Translations under genes and position numbers: made by a program
Part shown: in pieces, positions 15,701 to 25,826 of the stretch
Numbering within the stretch: position 1 is the stretch's first letter
Layout of the letters: each line of letters begins with the position of its first letter
From: Murdochiella sp. Marseille-P8839
GTDB lineage: Bacteria > Bacillota > Clostridia > Tissierellales > Peptoniphilaceae
Reading direction: 5' to 3'
DNA: 64,000 nt
Assembly (NCBI GenBank): GCA_019753405.1
Contig: JAIKLF010000001.1
Span: 128,789-192,788 of the forward strand
The notes under the pieces: model-generated
The model's input: only the letters and a program-made list of their open reading frames with translations
Databases searched by the model: none
What the model was told of the DNA's origin: nothing

Positions 15701-16260
15701 ACAAGAACTCTGCAGCGTATCTGCCGGAGAGCACGAATGCAGTGATTGCAAGCGGTATGATCTATACGGATGCCCTTTCGTCAGTACCGTATGCGCATCA
15801 GTGGAAGGCGCCAATTCTTCTGGTACGTGAGGATCGTGTTCCCGAGTTTGTGGCGGATGTCTTAAAGGCACGCATTCGCGATGCCGTGATCAGCGGCGGC
15901 GAAGGAACGATCGCTCCCGAGACAAAACAGGCGATTGAAGCGATGATCGGTAAAACCGTATCCCGAGTGGACGGTGCGGATCGCTATGTGGTGTCGGCAA
16001 AGATGGCGGAGATGGTGATGAACCCGACAAACGCCATCATTACCAGTGGCGAGAAGTGGTCGGATGCGTTGGTCGCGGGTCCCGTGGCGCAGAAGCTGAA
16101 TGCCCCGGTACTCCTAACGAAACAGGCGAATTTGCCGATGCCGATTGATGCCTACCTGAATACGCATACCAATCTTGAGCAGATCCTCATCGTTGGCGGA
16201 CCGGCTTCGGTGGGAGAGAGTGTGCGTAATGCGGTAAAGGCGATTTTCCCGGTGAAGTAG
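12706..16260 (+). CDS. Secreted beta-helix surface protein with Pmp-like GGAI repeats and CWB2 anchor
   Basis: An 1184-residue exported protein with AAAGGAGG before the ATG. Order: signal peptide (about 1-25, ending LHVLA), a parallel beta-helix region (about 150-680) carrying many GGAI/GGAIY turns and FxxN motifs like chlamydial polymorphic membrane protein repeats, a Listeria-Bacteroides repeat (about 700-773, VTFDANGGAF, YTFTGWNTQ, VYAQWKK), a Cna-B/SpaA-like domain (about 785-880), and CWB2 repeats (about 903-1184). The tail is almost the same as that of the gene at 9596, while the N-terminal parts are unrelated, so the anchor module has been joined to two different passengers. Likely an adhesin or surface-layer-associated protein (inference). 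Confidence 0.88.
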   Translation: MKKLRYFLFSVALVVLMILPLHVLADQGSLMQENQKALSLPQTTENVAVQKETTEAITGTPVRGPAASKNFTLTKTADGTETTIGDYDVFMDVISAMDINDATSLYTIYLNKDTTIPSSESCHYRSNNKIRLTSGSSGPFTLTREGEKNYIAIQQDAALTIDNIILDGNKDGECLFISNNGKVTIGEKTTIQNFVDSPTFDGPAIFMTGGTLTIEDGAILQNNTAEQPGGVIQARKGTTVNINGGIFRNNASNTSDGGAIAAYGELNITGGSFDSNSAKKTGGAIIVGANGSGSIEKATFKANKASTGGAIYALRPLTIADSSFEGNQATWGGAVFSAKKLTLRKDTTFKGNQVNSAGGAAYLSGGAEIQETQFTGNTASQKGGAIYLNKGDLSATETKFTNNLVQNGSGGAIFAAPDGNGTITISKSAFSENASLFGGGIYLGRNVKLGVNESEFTKNEAAFGAGISSAGGTAGMDTNATSITINKSTFGENEALLGAGVFTAFPTEIDQTTFTKNTSNVHPKDDQTNPHQSGTGGAIYVMDQKTQIKGSTFTENSAYGSGGAIAINGWTRNDNGEITGIKKNIGVSITNQTQFIANTTQVGQGGAIYVAPYGPVDQNNKTTGEWRSPINDSSAYSPLTTDKTTLFQHNISGEGLFIPPSDYAAFTNLAFDPNSDVQHGVLTEKSLLNNYDVNYKNPNQVKVTFDANGGAFADKTTTKDLPAIKGKTVTLVTPPTKQGYTFTGWNTQTDGKGTKFDATSVVNADMTVYAQWKKATTPGTKPTTPILRIVKIDGDGNRIPLPVTFKITDKMISSINRVVTTDTSGEAKVEFLATGDYSLEEIKTPEGYIPLDKPLSFSVKDGRVHYENQIVRTIYVKNDKKAETPDVIKPIDDPTRQDIASTISKTYFGDAKKVILVQNMAYADSMSAMNVSQGNIPILYTQKDALFDVTKQEILRTERDEIIVMGGPGTISEKVIDELKAMTNAKITRVGGIDRFEVNKNSAAYLPESTNAVIASGMIYTDALSSVPYAHQWKAPILLVREDRVPEFVADVLKARIRDAVISGGEGTIAPETKQAIEAMIGKTVSRVDGADRYVVSAKMAEMVMNPTNAIITSGEKWSDALVAGPVAQKLNAPVLLTKQANLPMPIDAYLNTHTNLEQILIVGGPASVGESVRNAVKAIFPVK

Positions 16261-16281
16261 GGGGAAAGAAGCCGATAACGC
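15060..16281 (+). repeat. 1.22-kb near-identical direct repeat, copy 2
   Basis: Partner of 11101-12322, including about 20 bases after the stop. Protein-level differences are few, for example DALFDV for DELFVV, MNPTN for MHPTS, and VGGPASV for VGGQASV. Homologous recombination between the copies would delete the intervening 4 kb. Confidence 0.9.
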
Positions 16282-16378
16282 TAAGGCAAGTTTACGGTGA
16301 ACAAGACCGATAAATACGACTTGAGAAGGCCAAAAGGCATAGGATTAAGGGAATCCACCATAAGGTTGGAAAAGAAAC

Positions 16379-16410
16379 GCAGCGGCAGATGTTCTGCCGC
16401 TGCTTTGTTT
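16379..16410. terminator. Terminator between convergent genes
   Basis: Perfect 11-bp stem GCAGCGGCAGA with its complement around TGT, followed by TTTGTTT on the plus strand. It lies between the second CWB2 gene and the convergent aldo/keto reductase. Confidence 0.85.
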
Positions 16411-16433
16411 ATCGTTCAGATGATTCGTTTTTC

Positions 16434-17360
16434 TTATGGCAAGTATTTCCCCGAAGCTAAATACAGTTCATACCACTCATGATGCGTGAGGCGGATGTTC
16501 ATGGCTTCTGCGGATTCTTTGAGATGCTCGGGGTTCATGGTTCCGACGATGACTTGCATATTTGCCGGATGGCGAAGAATCCAAGCTAAAGCGATGGCAG
16601 CCTTGGTGACGTTATACTTTTCAGCCAGTTTAGCAAGTCCGGCGTTCAGTTCCGGATAGTCGGGATGATCCAGGAAGCAACCGTCGATCATGCCATATTG
16701 CAGAGGCGACCATGCTTGAATCGTAATGTCGTGCAGGCGGCAATAGTCCAGAAGACCGTTGTCACGATCCGTTGAGCGATCCGCCGAAAGGTTGTTGACA
16801 TAGAGCGACTGGTCAATGAGTTGAGACTGTTCCAGAGAAAGTTGCAGCTGATTGATGACCAGAGGCTGACGGACGGTTTTACGAAGTACTTGCAGCATCA
16901 TCGGCGGTACGTTACTGACGCCGAAATGACGTACTTTTCCGGATTTTTCAAGAAGATCGAAGGCTTCTGCTACTTCTTCCGGATCATAAAGCAGATCGGG
17001 ACGGTGCAAAAGGAGAACGTCGAGATAGTCCAGTTGCATCCGGCGCAAACTGTCATCGACGCTTTCCAGAATGTTCTTCTTCGTCCAATCAAATTCATTG
17101 CGCTCAAAGCAGAGACCACATTTCGTTTGGATGATGAGATCTTCCCGGCGAAGACCGGATGCCTTTAACGCCTCGCCAAAGCGCGTTTCGGCAACGCCCT
17201 GAGTATAGCAGGTGGCATTGTCAAAATAATTGATGCCGAGATCAACAGCGGTTTGAAGCATGGAAGCCGCTTCCTGTACGGAAAGATCCGGCATACGCAT
17301 ACAGCCGAGGATCATCCGCGAAACATTTTGTGGTCCATTGGTAATCGTGATGGTACTCAT
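16434..17360 (-). CDS. Aldo/keto reductase (YdhF-like)
   Basis: A 308-residue NADPH-dependent aldo/keto reductase on the minus strand, the only reverse gene in this part of the window. The catalytic tetrad is visible: Asp47 and Tyr52 in FDNATCY, Lys in IIQTKCGL, and His in LLLHRPDLL. The cofactor-binding end includes VIVGTMNPEHL near residue 270. The pattern fits the YdhF/YajO-type branch that reduces sugar aldehydes or other carbonyls; the substrate is unknown. GGAGGG lies ahead of the start. It stands alone between two surface-protein genes and shares its 3' terminator region with the gene at 12706, so its location gives no functional hint. Confidence 0.88.
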   Translation of the reverse strand: MSTITITNGPQNVSRMILGCMRMPDLSVQEAASMLQTAVDLGINYFDNATCYTQGVAETRFGEALKASGLRREDLIIQTKCGLCFERNEFDWTKKNILESVDDSLRRMQLDYLDVLLLHRPDLLYDPEEVAEAFDLLEKSGKVRHFGVSNVPPMMLQVLRKTVRQPLVINQLQLSLEQSQLIDQSLYVNNLSADRSTDRDNGLLDYCRLHDITIQAWSPLQYGMIDGCFLDHPDYPELNAGLAKLAEKYNVTKAAIALAWILRHPANMQVIVGTMNPEHLKESAEAMNIRLTHHEWYELYLASGKYLP

Positions 17361-17541
17361 TCAAGCCCTCCTTTTCTGTTCTTTCTCTCTTACCCTAATA
17401 ACCGATAATATTGTAATTAACCGTCAACTTTGTGCATTCCTTTTCCAGCTTTTGTTGTCTCCGGCTAAATGGATACGGTAATGCAGCCATTTATAACGAA
17501 GGGCGAATCCATGACGGTTAGACTTGGCACATCGTGGCGTA

Positions 17542-17570
17542 TTGACATTCGAGGGGGGCTTCGTTACCCT
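17542..17570 (+). promoter_or_regulatory. Possible promoter of the C69 peptidase gene
   Basis: TTGACA (17542-17547), 17 bases, TACCCT (17565-17570). The -35 is perfect and the -10 is poor. It lies in the 287-base divergent gap, with about 78 bases to the start codon. Confidence 0.4.
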
Positions 17571-17647
17571 TGTAATTGGCCTATGGAAGAAAAGGGTTTT
17601 CCCTATTGGTGAGAAACCAAAAAAGGGAAAGAACAAAAGGAGGAACT

Positions 17648-20320
17648 ATGCGAATGAAAAAAGCGATCGCCGCTTTCGCTCTGGCTTTTGCGCTTTTGTT
17701 GACGATGCCGGAAGTGGCATTCGCCTGCACAGGCGTCATTGTCGGATCCGATCTGACAGAGGACGGAAGCACGATCTTTGGTCGTACCGAAGATTTGGAA
17801 ACGAATCATAATAAGGCATATGTGATTCATGAGGCAGGGGAATACAAAAAGGATAGCACCATTAAGGACGTTTCCTATGATGAGGAAAACGGATACAGCT
17901 ATACCTTTACGCACGATTCGTACCGCTTTACCGGCGTTCATGATACGACACCGGAATATGGTATTTTTGACGAAGCCGGATTTAATGAGAAAGGGTTAAT
18001 GGTCGATATGACCGTTTCCGCGGATGCAAATGAGGCTGTATTGGAGAAAGACCCCCTGGTGGATCCATCCGGAATCAGCGAAGCCATCATGCCGACTGTG
18101 GTTCTTGCCCAATGCGATACGCCGGAAAATGCCATTCGTTTTATCGCTACGGAAGTAGCGAAAAAGGGATCGGTTGAGGGAAACGGCTTTGTGGTCGCCA
18201 ACAAGGATGAACTGTGGTATATGGAAATTTATACCGGTCATCAATTCCTCGCGATGCGCTATCCCAAAGATAAATTCTCGGTTTTCCCGAACACATTCTG
18301 GATTAACGAAGTGACCTTGGAAAAGGGCGAAGAAAACGAGAACTACATTGTTTCCAAGGATAACCAGTACATCTATTCAAAAGATCTGTTCAAGATTGCG
18401 AAAGAGGCCGGAACGTTTAAGGGCGACGAAGCGAAGGGAATCATTGATGCTTCTGGATCATATGCCGAAGCCGAAGCCGGCGCTCGTAATGCTTCGCGTG
18501 CCGCTTCCGGCATTAAAGTGCTCAACCCGAACGCAACGGTATCGGTTGAAGATACGCACTTCCCGTTCCTGCAAGAGGCCGAAAAAGGAAGCATTACGCT
18601 GCAGCAAGTTATTGATTTCACCCGCAATCGCTTTGAGAACATGGGCAACCTTGCGACGAACGATACCGGTGAAGAAGGATATTATCCCATCGGCAACCGT
18701 AACGTAATGGAAGCGCATATTTTCCAGGTTCCGAAGGATGCAACGGACACGTTCCCCGGTGTGCAGTACACCGCGCTGGGATCGACCCTGGTATCGCCCT
18801 TTGTACCGTATTATCTGAACCAGACCGACGGGGCAAAAGCGGCCATGAACGTCTCCAATGAATATACGCCGGATTCACTTTACTGGACGGCAATGGATGT
18901 TCTGCACATGGTAGAAACCAACCGTGCAAAATATCAGCCCATCGTTGATGCAAAACGCAGCGCGCTTCAGGCGGACATTCTCAAGGACGTCACCTTGAGC
19001 GACAAGGGTGCAGCGGAAAATACCGCAATAAGCACGAAATGGGCGGAAAAGAGCCATGAGATGCTTTTGGCGGTACAGAAAGAGCTGAAAGCCGACTTGC
19101 TGAAGAACGGCTATACCTCTGGATCGGAACGCGTACGCAAGAGCCCGGATGTCAAACTTCCGGGAAGCGATGTCTATCTGACGGTTCCTGCCAATACGAC
19201 CGACGTCGTTTGGAAGGTTCGCATTGATGTGAAAAATCATGATCTTTCCATCGTCGACGCGTATGGCAATCCGGTGAAGATTCCGGAAGGCGTGAAACTC
19301 ACCATTTCGATGAAGAAAGAGGCGTTTGAAGCGCTGAAACCGACCTTTAACGGAAAAACAGTCGATGCGAAGTTGAAGAATGAGAAACTCTATGTATTTG
19401 ACGTGGTCGGTAGCGTTGATAACGTCGTTCGTTACGGTGGCGCGGATCGCTATGCAGTTGCCGTTGAAGCGGCAAAAGCCAACTTCGCCGAGTCCAAGAC
19501 GATTCTTTTGGTCAATGGATTAGCATCCGGTGATGCCCTCAGCGCATCGAACGTATCGCAAGGTACAATGCCCATTCTGTATACGAAGGCGGATAAATTG
19601 GCCAAAGTGACGGCGGATTATCTGGCACAGGCCAAACCGGAGAAAGTCATTATCGTCGGTGGTCCGGCTTCAGTTACTCCGGCTGTGGAACAAGAAATCA
19701 AAACCCTGTCGGCTAATACGAAGGTTGAACGCATCGGCGGTGCAAACCGTTATGCGGTCAATGCCAAAACACTTGCCGGCTATAAGGACTATACAAATGC
19801 CGTGATTACTTCAGGCGATGCGTTTGCGGATGCCTTAATGGCGGTACCGTATGCCAAGAGTGTAAACGCTCCGGTTCTCATGGTGAAGAAGGACAGCGTT
19901 CCGAACGAGACGAAAGCCTCCCTGACGGCGGCAAAGAATCTGAAAGCGCTGACCATCATCGGCGGCCCCGGAACAGTGACGGATACGACCAAACTTGCTC
20001 TGGAAGGCGTGACCCGCTTGAACGCCAAGCGTGTAAGCGGTAAGGATCGTTTTGCCTTGAGTGCAGAAGTGGCCAAGCTCTTTAACGAACCGAAGCAGGT
20101 TATGGTTGCGAACGGCCTTGTTCCTTCGGACGCGTTAACGTCCGGTCCGCTTTCTCAGCGTGATCAGCTTCCGATTCTTCTGGTGCGCACGAAGGGATTT
20201 GATGCGGGCGTTCAGAGCTATTTGAAGGACACGAAGTCTCTGGAAAAGGCGATTCTCGTCGGCGGACCGGCCTCCATCAGCGAAGAAAGCGCGAAGTCGA
20301 TTGCCGACTGGATCAAGTAA
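17648..20320 (+). CDS. Secreted C69-family dipeptidase with three CWB2 repeats
   Basis: An 890-residue protein. The frame is open upstream, but AAAAGGAGG fixes the ATG at 17648. The signal peptide ends LTMPEVAFA and cleavage would expose Cys27 (CTGVIVG), the N-terminal nucleophile that defines the Ntn-hydrolase family C69 (dipeptidase A type). Other family segments are GRTEDLETNHNK near 43, GLMVDMTVSADANE near 118 and GNGFVVANKDELWYMEI near 180. The catalytic part runs to about 480, a linker with a beta-rich segment follows (about 495-580), then CWB2 repeats (about 590-890; RYGGADRYAVAVEAA, IIVGGPASVTPAV, RIGGANRYAV, RVSGKDRFALS). Predicted to cut dipeptides at the cell surface. Its CWB2 repeats are clearly different from those of the two genes upstream. 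Confidence 0.88.
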   Translation: MRMKKAIAAFALAFALLLTMPEVAFACTGVIVGSDLTEDGSTIFGRTEDLETNHNKAYVIHEAGEYKKDSTIKDVSYDEENGYSYTFTHDSYRFTGVHDTTPEYGIFDEAGFNEKGLMVDMTVSADANEAVLEKDPLVDPSGISEAIMPTVVLAQCDTPENAIRFIATEVAKKGSVEGNGFVVANKDELWYMEIYTGHQFLAMRYPKDKFSVFPNTFWINEVTLEKGEENENYIVSKDNQYIYSKDLFKIAKEAGTFKGDEAKGIIDASGSYAEAEAGARNASRAASGIKVLNPNATVSVEDTHFPFLQEAEKGSITLQQVIDFTRNRFENMGNLATNDTGEEGYYPIGNRNVMEAHIFQVPKDATDTFPGVQYTALGSTLVSPFVPYYLNQTDGAKAAMNVSNEYTPDSLYWTAMDVLHMVETNRAKYQPIVDAKRSALQADILKDVTLSDKGAAENTAISTKWAEKSHEMLLAVQKELKADLLKNGYTSGSERVRKSPDVKLPGSDVYLTVPANTTDVVWKVRIDVKNHDLSIVDAYGNPVKIPEGVKLTISMKKEAFEALKPTFNGKTVDAKLKNEKLYVFDVVGSVDNVVRYGGADRYAVAVEAAKANFAESKTILLVNGLASGDALSASNVSQGTMPILYTKADKLAKVTADYLAQAKPEKVIIVGGPASVTPAVEQEIKTLSANTKVERIGGANRYAVNAKTLAGYKDYTNAVITSGDAFADALMAVPYAKSVNAPVLMVKKDSVPNETKASLTAAKNLKALTIIGGPGTVTDTTKLALEGVTRLNAKRVSGKDRFALSAEVAKLFNEPKQVMVANGLVPSDALTSGPLSQRDQLPILLVRTKGFDAGVQSYLKDTKSLEKAILVGGPASISEESAKSIADWIK

Positions 20321-20381
20321 AAGAACGACATGATGCCCTCAAGGGCATACGACAAAAAGTAATTTGCTGATTTTATGGCAT

Positions 20382-20414
20382 AAAAAAGGGACGCCGAAAA
20401 GGCGTCCCTTTTTT
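20382..20414 (+). terminator. Rho-independent terminator after the C69 gene
   Basis: Stem AAAAAAGGGACGCC with its complement around a short GAAAA loop, ending in a T-run. It is symmetrical and could act in both directions. A smaller hairpin (ATGCCC/GGGCAT) lies at 20332-20348. Confidence 0.92.
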
Positions 20415-20429
20415 GTGGACGTCTAACTA

Positions 20430-20458
20430 TGGTCAAAAGGTACATAATAGGGGATAAT
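20430..20458 (+). promoter_or_regulatory. Possible promoter of glpK
   Basis: TGGTCA (20430-20435), 17 bases, GATAAT (20453-20458), 41 bases before the start codon. Moderate match only. Confidence 0.4.
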
Positions 20459-20460
20459 AG

Positions 20461-23360
<2,900 letters not shown>

Positions 23361-23510
23361 CGGTTTTCTCGTTCCTTTCTGTGTCGAATCGGGTATGAGT
23401 AGAATGCAAATGAATTAGCATAAGAAAGTCGCATGGCAAACGAAACCTTTTGCAGTGCGTCTTTCCGGATCCGATATCTCTTTTCCGAAAATAGAAAGAA
23501 AGGAACAATC

Positions 23511-24062
23511 ATGAAAGCGGAAGACTATATTATTGAACAAGTGCCTAAGCTATATACCATTATTGCTTTGAAAGATTTTCGCCATACGCCGAACGTTGTG
23601 TTTGACGTGATGCCGACAAAACTTATTCCTCGCGTAGACGGCTTGGATCGTGTCATTCACACAGGTCCGGCGATCAGTCCGGGATCAGTGGGTGAGGTTA
23701 AGCGCCCTTGGTACATGCATCCGGCGCAGTGGGACAATCTCTTCGTTCTCTATGGTGAACGTCATGTCGAACTGTATACGCCGGAACACGGAAAAGTGGA
23801 AAATTTCATCGTCACACCGGACTATATTGAGCATAACGGAAAGCGCGTATTGGACGGCGGCGGTATCCTGATTTGGCCGACCTATGTTTTTCATCGCGTC
23901 CAATCCGGCCCGGAAGGCTCACGTTCCATCAATCTCGCCACCCGTGAAGACGGTATCGATATGCGCAACAATTTCGACATCTACGATCTGAACGTCGAAA
24001 CGGGCGAATACCGTGTCATTCGGGAAGGCTATAAAGATCAGAATATGGACGGTGAAAACTAA
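23511..24062 (+). CDS. Uncharacterised cupin-like protein
   Basis: A 183-residue protein. The ATG at 23511 is preceded by AGAAAGGAA and is preferred over the in-frame upstream start at 23433. I do not recognise a named family. The segment from about 65 to 150 is beta-rich with cupin-like spacing: HPAQWDNLFVLYGERHVELYTP, then GGGILIWPTYVFHRVQSGPEGS, where glycine turns, a Pro and a His sit where cupins keep metal ligands. No signal peptide or membrane segment. It stands between an amino-acid symporter and a terminator at 24107, so it may be read through from glpK or have its own promoter in the 150-base gap. Function unknown; a small-molecule isomerase or sensor is possible. Confidence 0.6.
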   Translation: MKAEDYIIEQVPKLYTIIALKDFRHTPNVVFDVMPTKLIPRVDGLDRVIHTGPAISPGSVGEVKRPWYMHPAQWDNLFVLYGERHVELYTPEHGKVENFIVTPDYIEHNGKRVLDGGGILIWPTYVFHRVQSGPEGSRSINLATREDGIDMRNNFDIYDLNVETGEYRVIREGYKDQNMDGEN

Positions 24063-24106
24063 GCAGCATCCCGAGAAACGCGTGTTTTGCGCGAAAAAGA
24101 AATGTA

Positions 24107-24147
24107 AAGGCAGCTCCAAAGAAATGTTGTACAGGGGCTGCTTTTTT
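24107..24147 (+). terminator. Rho-independent terminator after the cupin-like gene
   Basis: Stem GCAGCTCC (24110-24117) with GGGGCTGC (24134-24141, one G-T pair), loop of 16 bases, then six T. Confidence 0.85.
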
Positions 24148-24232
24148 CGTAAAACGCTTTATACTGTTCTAAGGAGAACGGGTGGCTTTCGATACGAGTT
24201 GCCCCACGAAAAATAAAGTATAGGAGAAGATA

Positions 24233-24916
24233 TTGAAAGAAAAACAGATGTCCGAATCTATGCGCACGGGAGTGTTGCTCGCTATTGCAGGCGGAGCAAT
24301 GGATGCCCATTCGTATCTGTTTCGCGGCAATGTTTTTTCCAACGCACAGACGGGCAATGTCCTCCTTTTCGGTGTGCATGCGGCACAAGGAGAATTTTCA
24401 CTTGCGCTCGCACATTTTTGGCCGATTTTGGCCTTTATGGTGGGCATTTTTCTGGCAGATCACATTCGCTACCGTTGGTCATTTTCCCGCCTTCATTGGC
24501 GACAGTGGGCGTTGGCAGTGGAAATGGCACTGCTTCTCATTGTGAGCAATATGAGCAACGCTTGGGATCCACTTGCGAATGCTTTGTTATCGTTGGCCTG
24601 CGGCATTCAAGTAGAGAGTTTTCGCTCGGTTCACGGGCAGGCGGCGGCGACCACAATGCTCATCGGTAATTTACGGAGTTTCACAGCGGCAACCGAGACT
24701 TTTTTGCGTTCGCGTTCGCATGATGCTCTGCGGCATATGGCGCTTTACAGCGGTCTAATCGTCAGTTTTGTACTGGGTGCGATTGTTGAGAGTCGGCTCG
24801 TTGACTGGATCGGTGCACCGTCCATTCTTTTCTGCGTCATTCTTCTAGGCATCGTTTTTCGCCTGTTGTCGGATAAGCGTGAGCAAGCGAGACGTATAGA
24901 GATGAACCGAAAATAA
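24233..24916 (+). CDS. DUF1275 (YoaK-type) membrane protein
   Basis: A 227-residue membrane protein with about six hydrophobic segments matching the DUF1275/YoaK family: AIAGGAMDAHSYLFRGNVFS and NAQTGNVLLFG near the N-terminus and a central ACGIQVESFRSVHG followed by TTMLIGNLRS. These glycine- and Asn/Thr-rich patterns mark the family, whose function is unknown. TAGGAGA sits six bases before the TTG used here; the ATG 15 bases later would be too far from it. It follows a terminator and lies 73 bases before the ZIP gene, so the two may form a small unit. Confidence 0.85.
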   Translation: MKEKQMSESMRTGVLLAIAGGAMDAHSYLFRGNVFSNAQTGNVLLFGVHAAQGEFSLALAHFWPILAFMVGIFLADHIRYRWSFSRLHWRQWALAVEMALLLIVSNMSNAWDPLANALLSLACGIQVESFRSVHGQAAATTMLIGNLRSFTAATETFLRSRSHDALRHMALYSGLIVSFVLGAIVESRLVDWIGAPSILFCVILLGIVFRLLSDKREQARRIEMNRK

Positions 24917-24989
24917 GCGTATGTCCGCGCAGGATAGGTAAAAATCAGCGGATAGAGAAAAATAGACTGAGAAAGTAGAAAGAGGAACA

Positions 24990-25772
24990 ATGACTGAACA
25001 GGTACTGTTAGGACTTTTGATTCCCTTTGTGGGGACGACACTGGGTTCGGCGTGCGTATTTTTTATGCGTGGCGAGATGAACCGAACGGTAGAGCGCGCA
25101 TTGCAGGGCTTTGCTGCCGGCATCATGATTGCCGCTTCCGTATGGAGCTTGCTCATACCGTCGATGGAACAATCAGAGGCGATGGGAAAATGGGCGTTTG
25201 TTCCGGCTGTCGTCGGACTGATGGCGGGCGTATTGTTTCTTCTCCTATTGGATCATGTTATCCCGCATCAACACTTGAACAGCGAGAAGGCGGAAGGGCC
25301 GGATGTGCAACTGGCCAAAGCCAACAAGATGTTTTTTGCCGTTACGCTCCATAACATTCCGGAAGGTATGGCTGTTGGTGTGGTACTTGCCGGTATGATG
25401 GCGGGGGTGGACGGAATTAGCGCTCGCAGCGCATTGGCACTCGCTCTTGGCATTGCGATCCAAAATTTCCCGGAAGGCGCCATCATTTCGATGCCGCTTC
25501 ATGCGATGGGAATGAAACGGCATCATGCATTCTGGTACGGCACACTGTCCGGTGCGGTTGAGCCGCTGGGTGCCGCGCTGACCATTTTTGCTACCGGACT
25601 GGTTGTGCCTGTTTTGCCTTATCTCTTAAGCTTTGCGGCGGGGGCCATGCTCTATGTGGTTGTGGAGGAGTTGATTCCGGAAATGAGTCAGGGTGAGCAT
25701 TCAGACGTCGGTCCACTGGCCTTTGCTGTGGGCTTTGCCGTGATGATGGCCTTGGATGTGGCATTGGGCTAA
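24990..25772 (+). CDS. ZIP-family divalent metal transporter (GufA/ZupT-like)
   Basis: A 260-residue membrane protein of the ZIP family, which brings zinc, iron or manganese into the cytoplasm. Both transmembrane metal motifs are present: HNIPEGMAVG in helix IV and QNFPEGAIISMPL in helix V. In the second, the His seen in many ZIPs is Asn, as in GufA-type members. A short His-containing loop (HVIPHQHLNSE) precedes helix IV. About eight hydrophobic segments. AAAGAGGAA is ahead of the ATG. The gene ends at a bidirectional terminator shared with fbp. No metal-dependent regulator is adjacent, so the metal is uncertain. Confidence 0.92.
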   Translation: MTEQVLLGLLIPFVGTTLGSACVFFMRGEMNRTVERALQGFAAGIMIAASVWSLLIPSMEQSEAMGKWAFVPAVVGLMAGVLFLLLLDHVIPHQHLNSEKAEGPDVQLAKANKMFFAVTLHNIPEGMAVGVVLAGMMAGVDGISARSALALALGIAIQNFPEGAIISMPLHAMGMKRHHAFWYGTLSGAVEPLGAALTIFATGLVVPVLPYLLSFAAGAMLYVVVEELIPEMSQGEHSDVGPLAFAVGFAVMMALDVALG

Positions 25773-25790
25773 CAAATAAAGTGAATAATC

Positions 25791-25822
25791 AAAAAAGGAG
25801 TTGCCTCAGCAACTCCTTTTTT
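25791..25822. terminator. Bidirectional terminator between the ZIP gene and fbp
   Basis: AAAAAAGGAGTTGC with its exact complement around CTCA. A-run and T-run on the two sides let it stop transcription from both convergent genes. Confidence 0.93.
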
Positions 25823-25826
25823 GTCG

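Noticed and set aside
9596-16260. Covalent LPXTG sorting of the two Cna-B-containing proteins
   Set aside because: No LPXTG motif, hydrophobic helix or basic tail is present at the C-terminus; anchoring is by CWB2 repeats.
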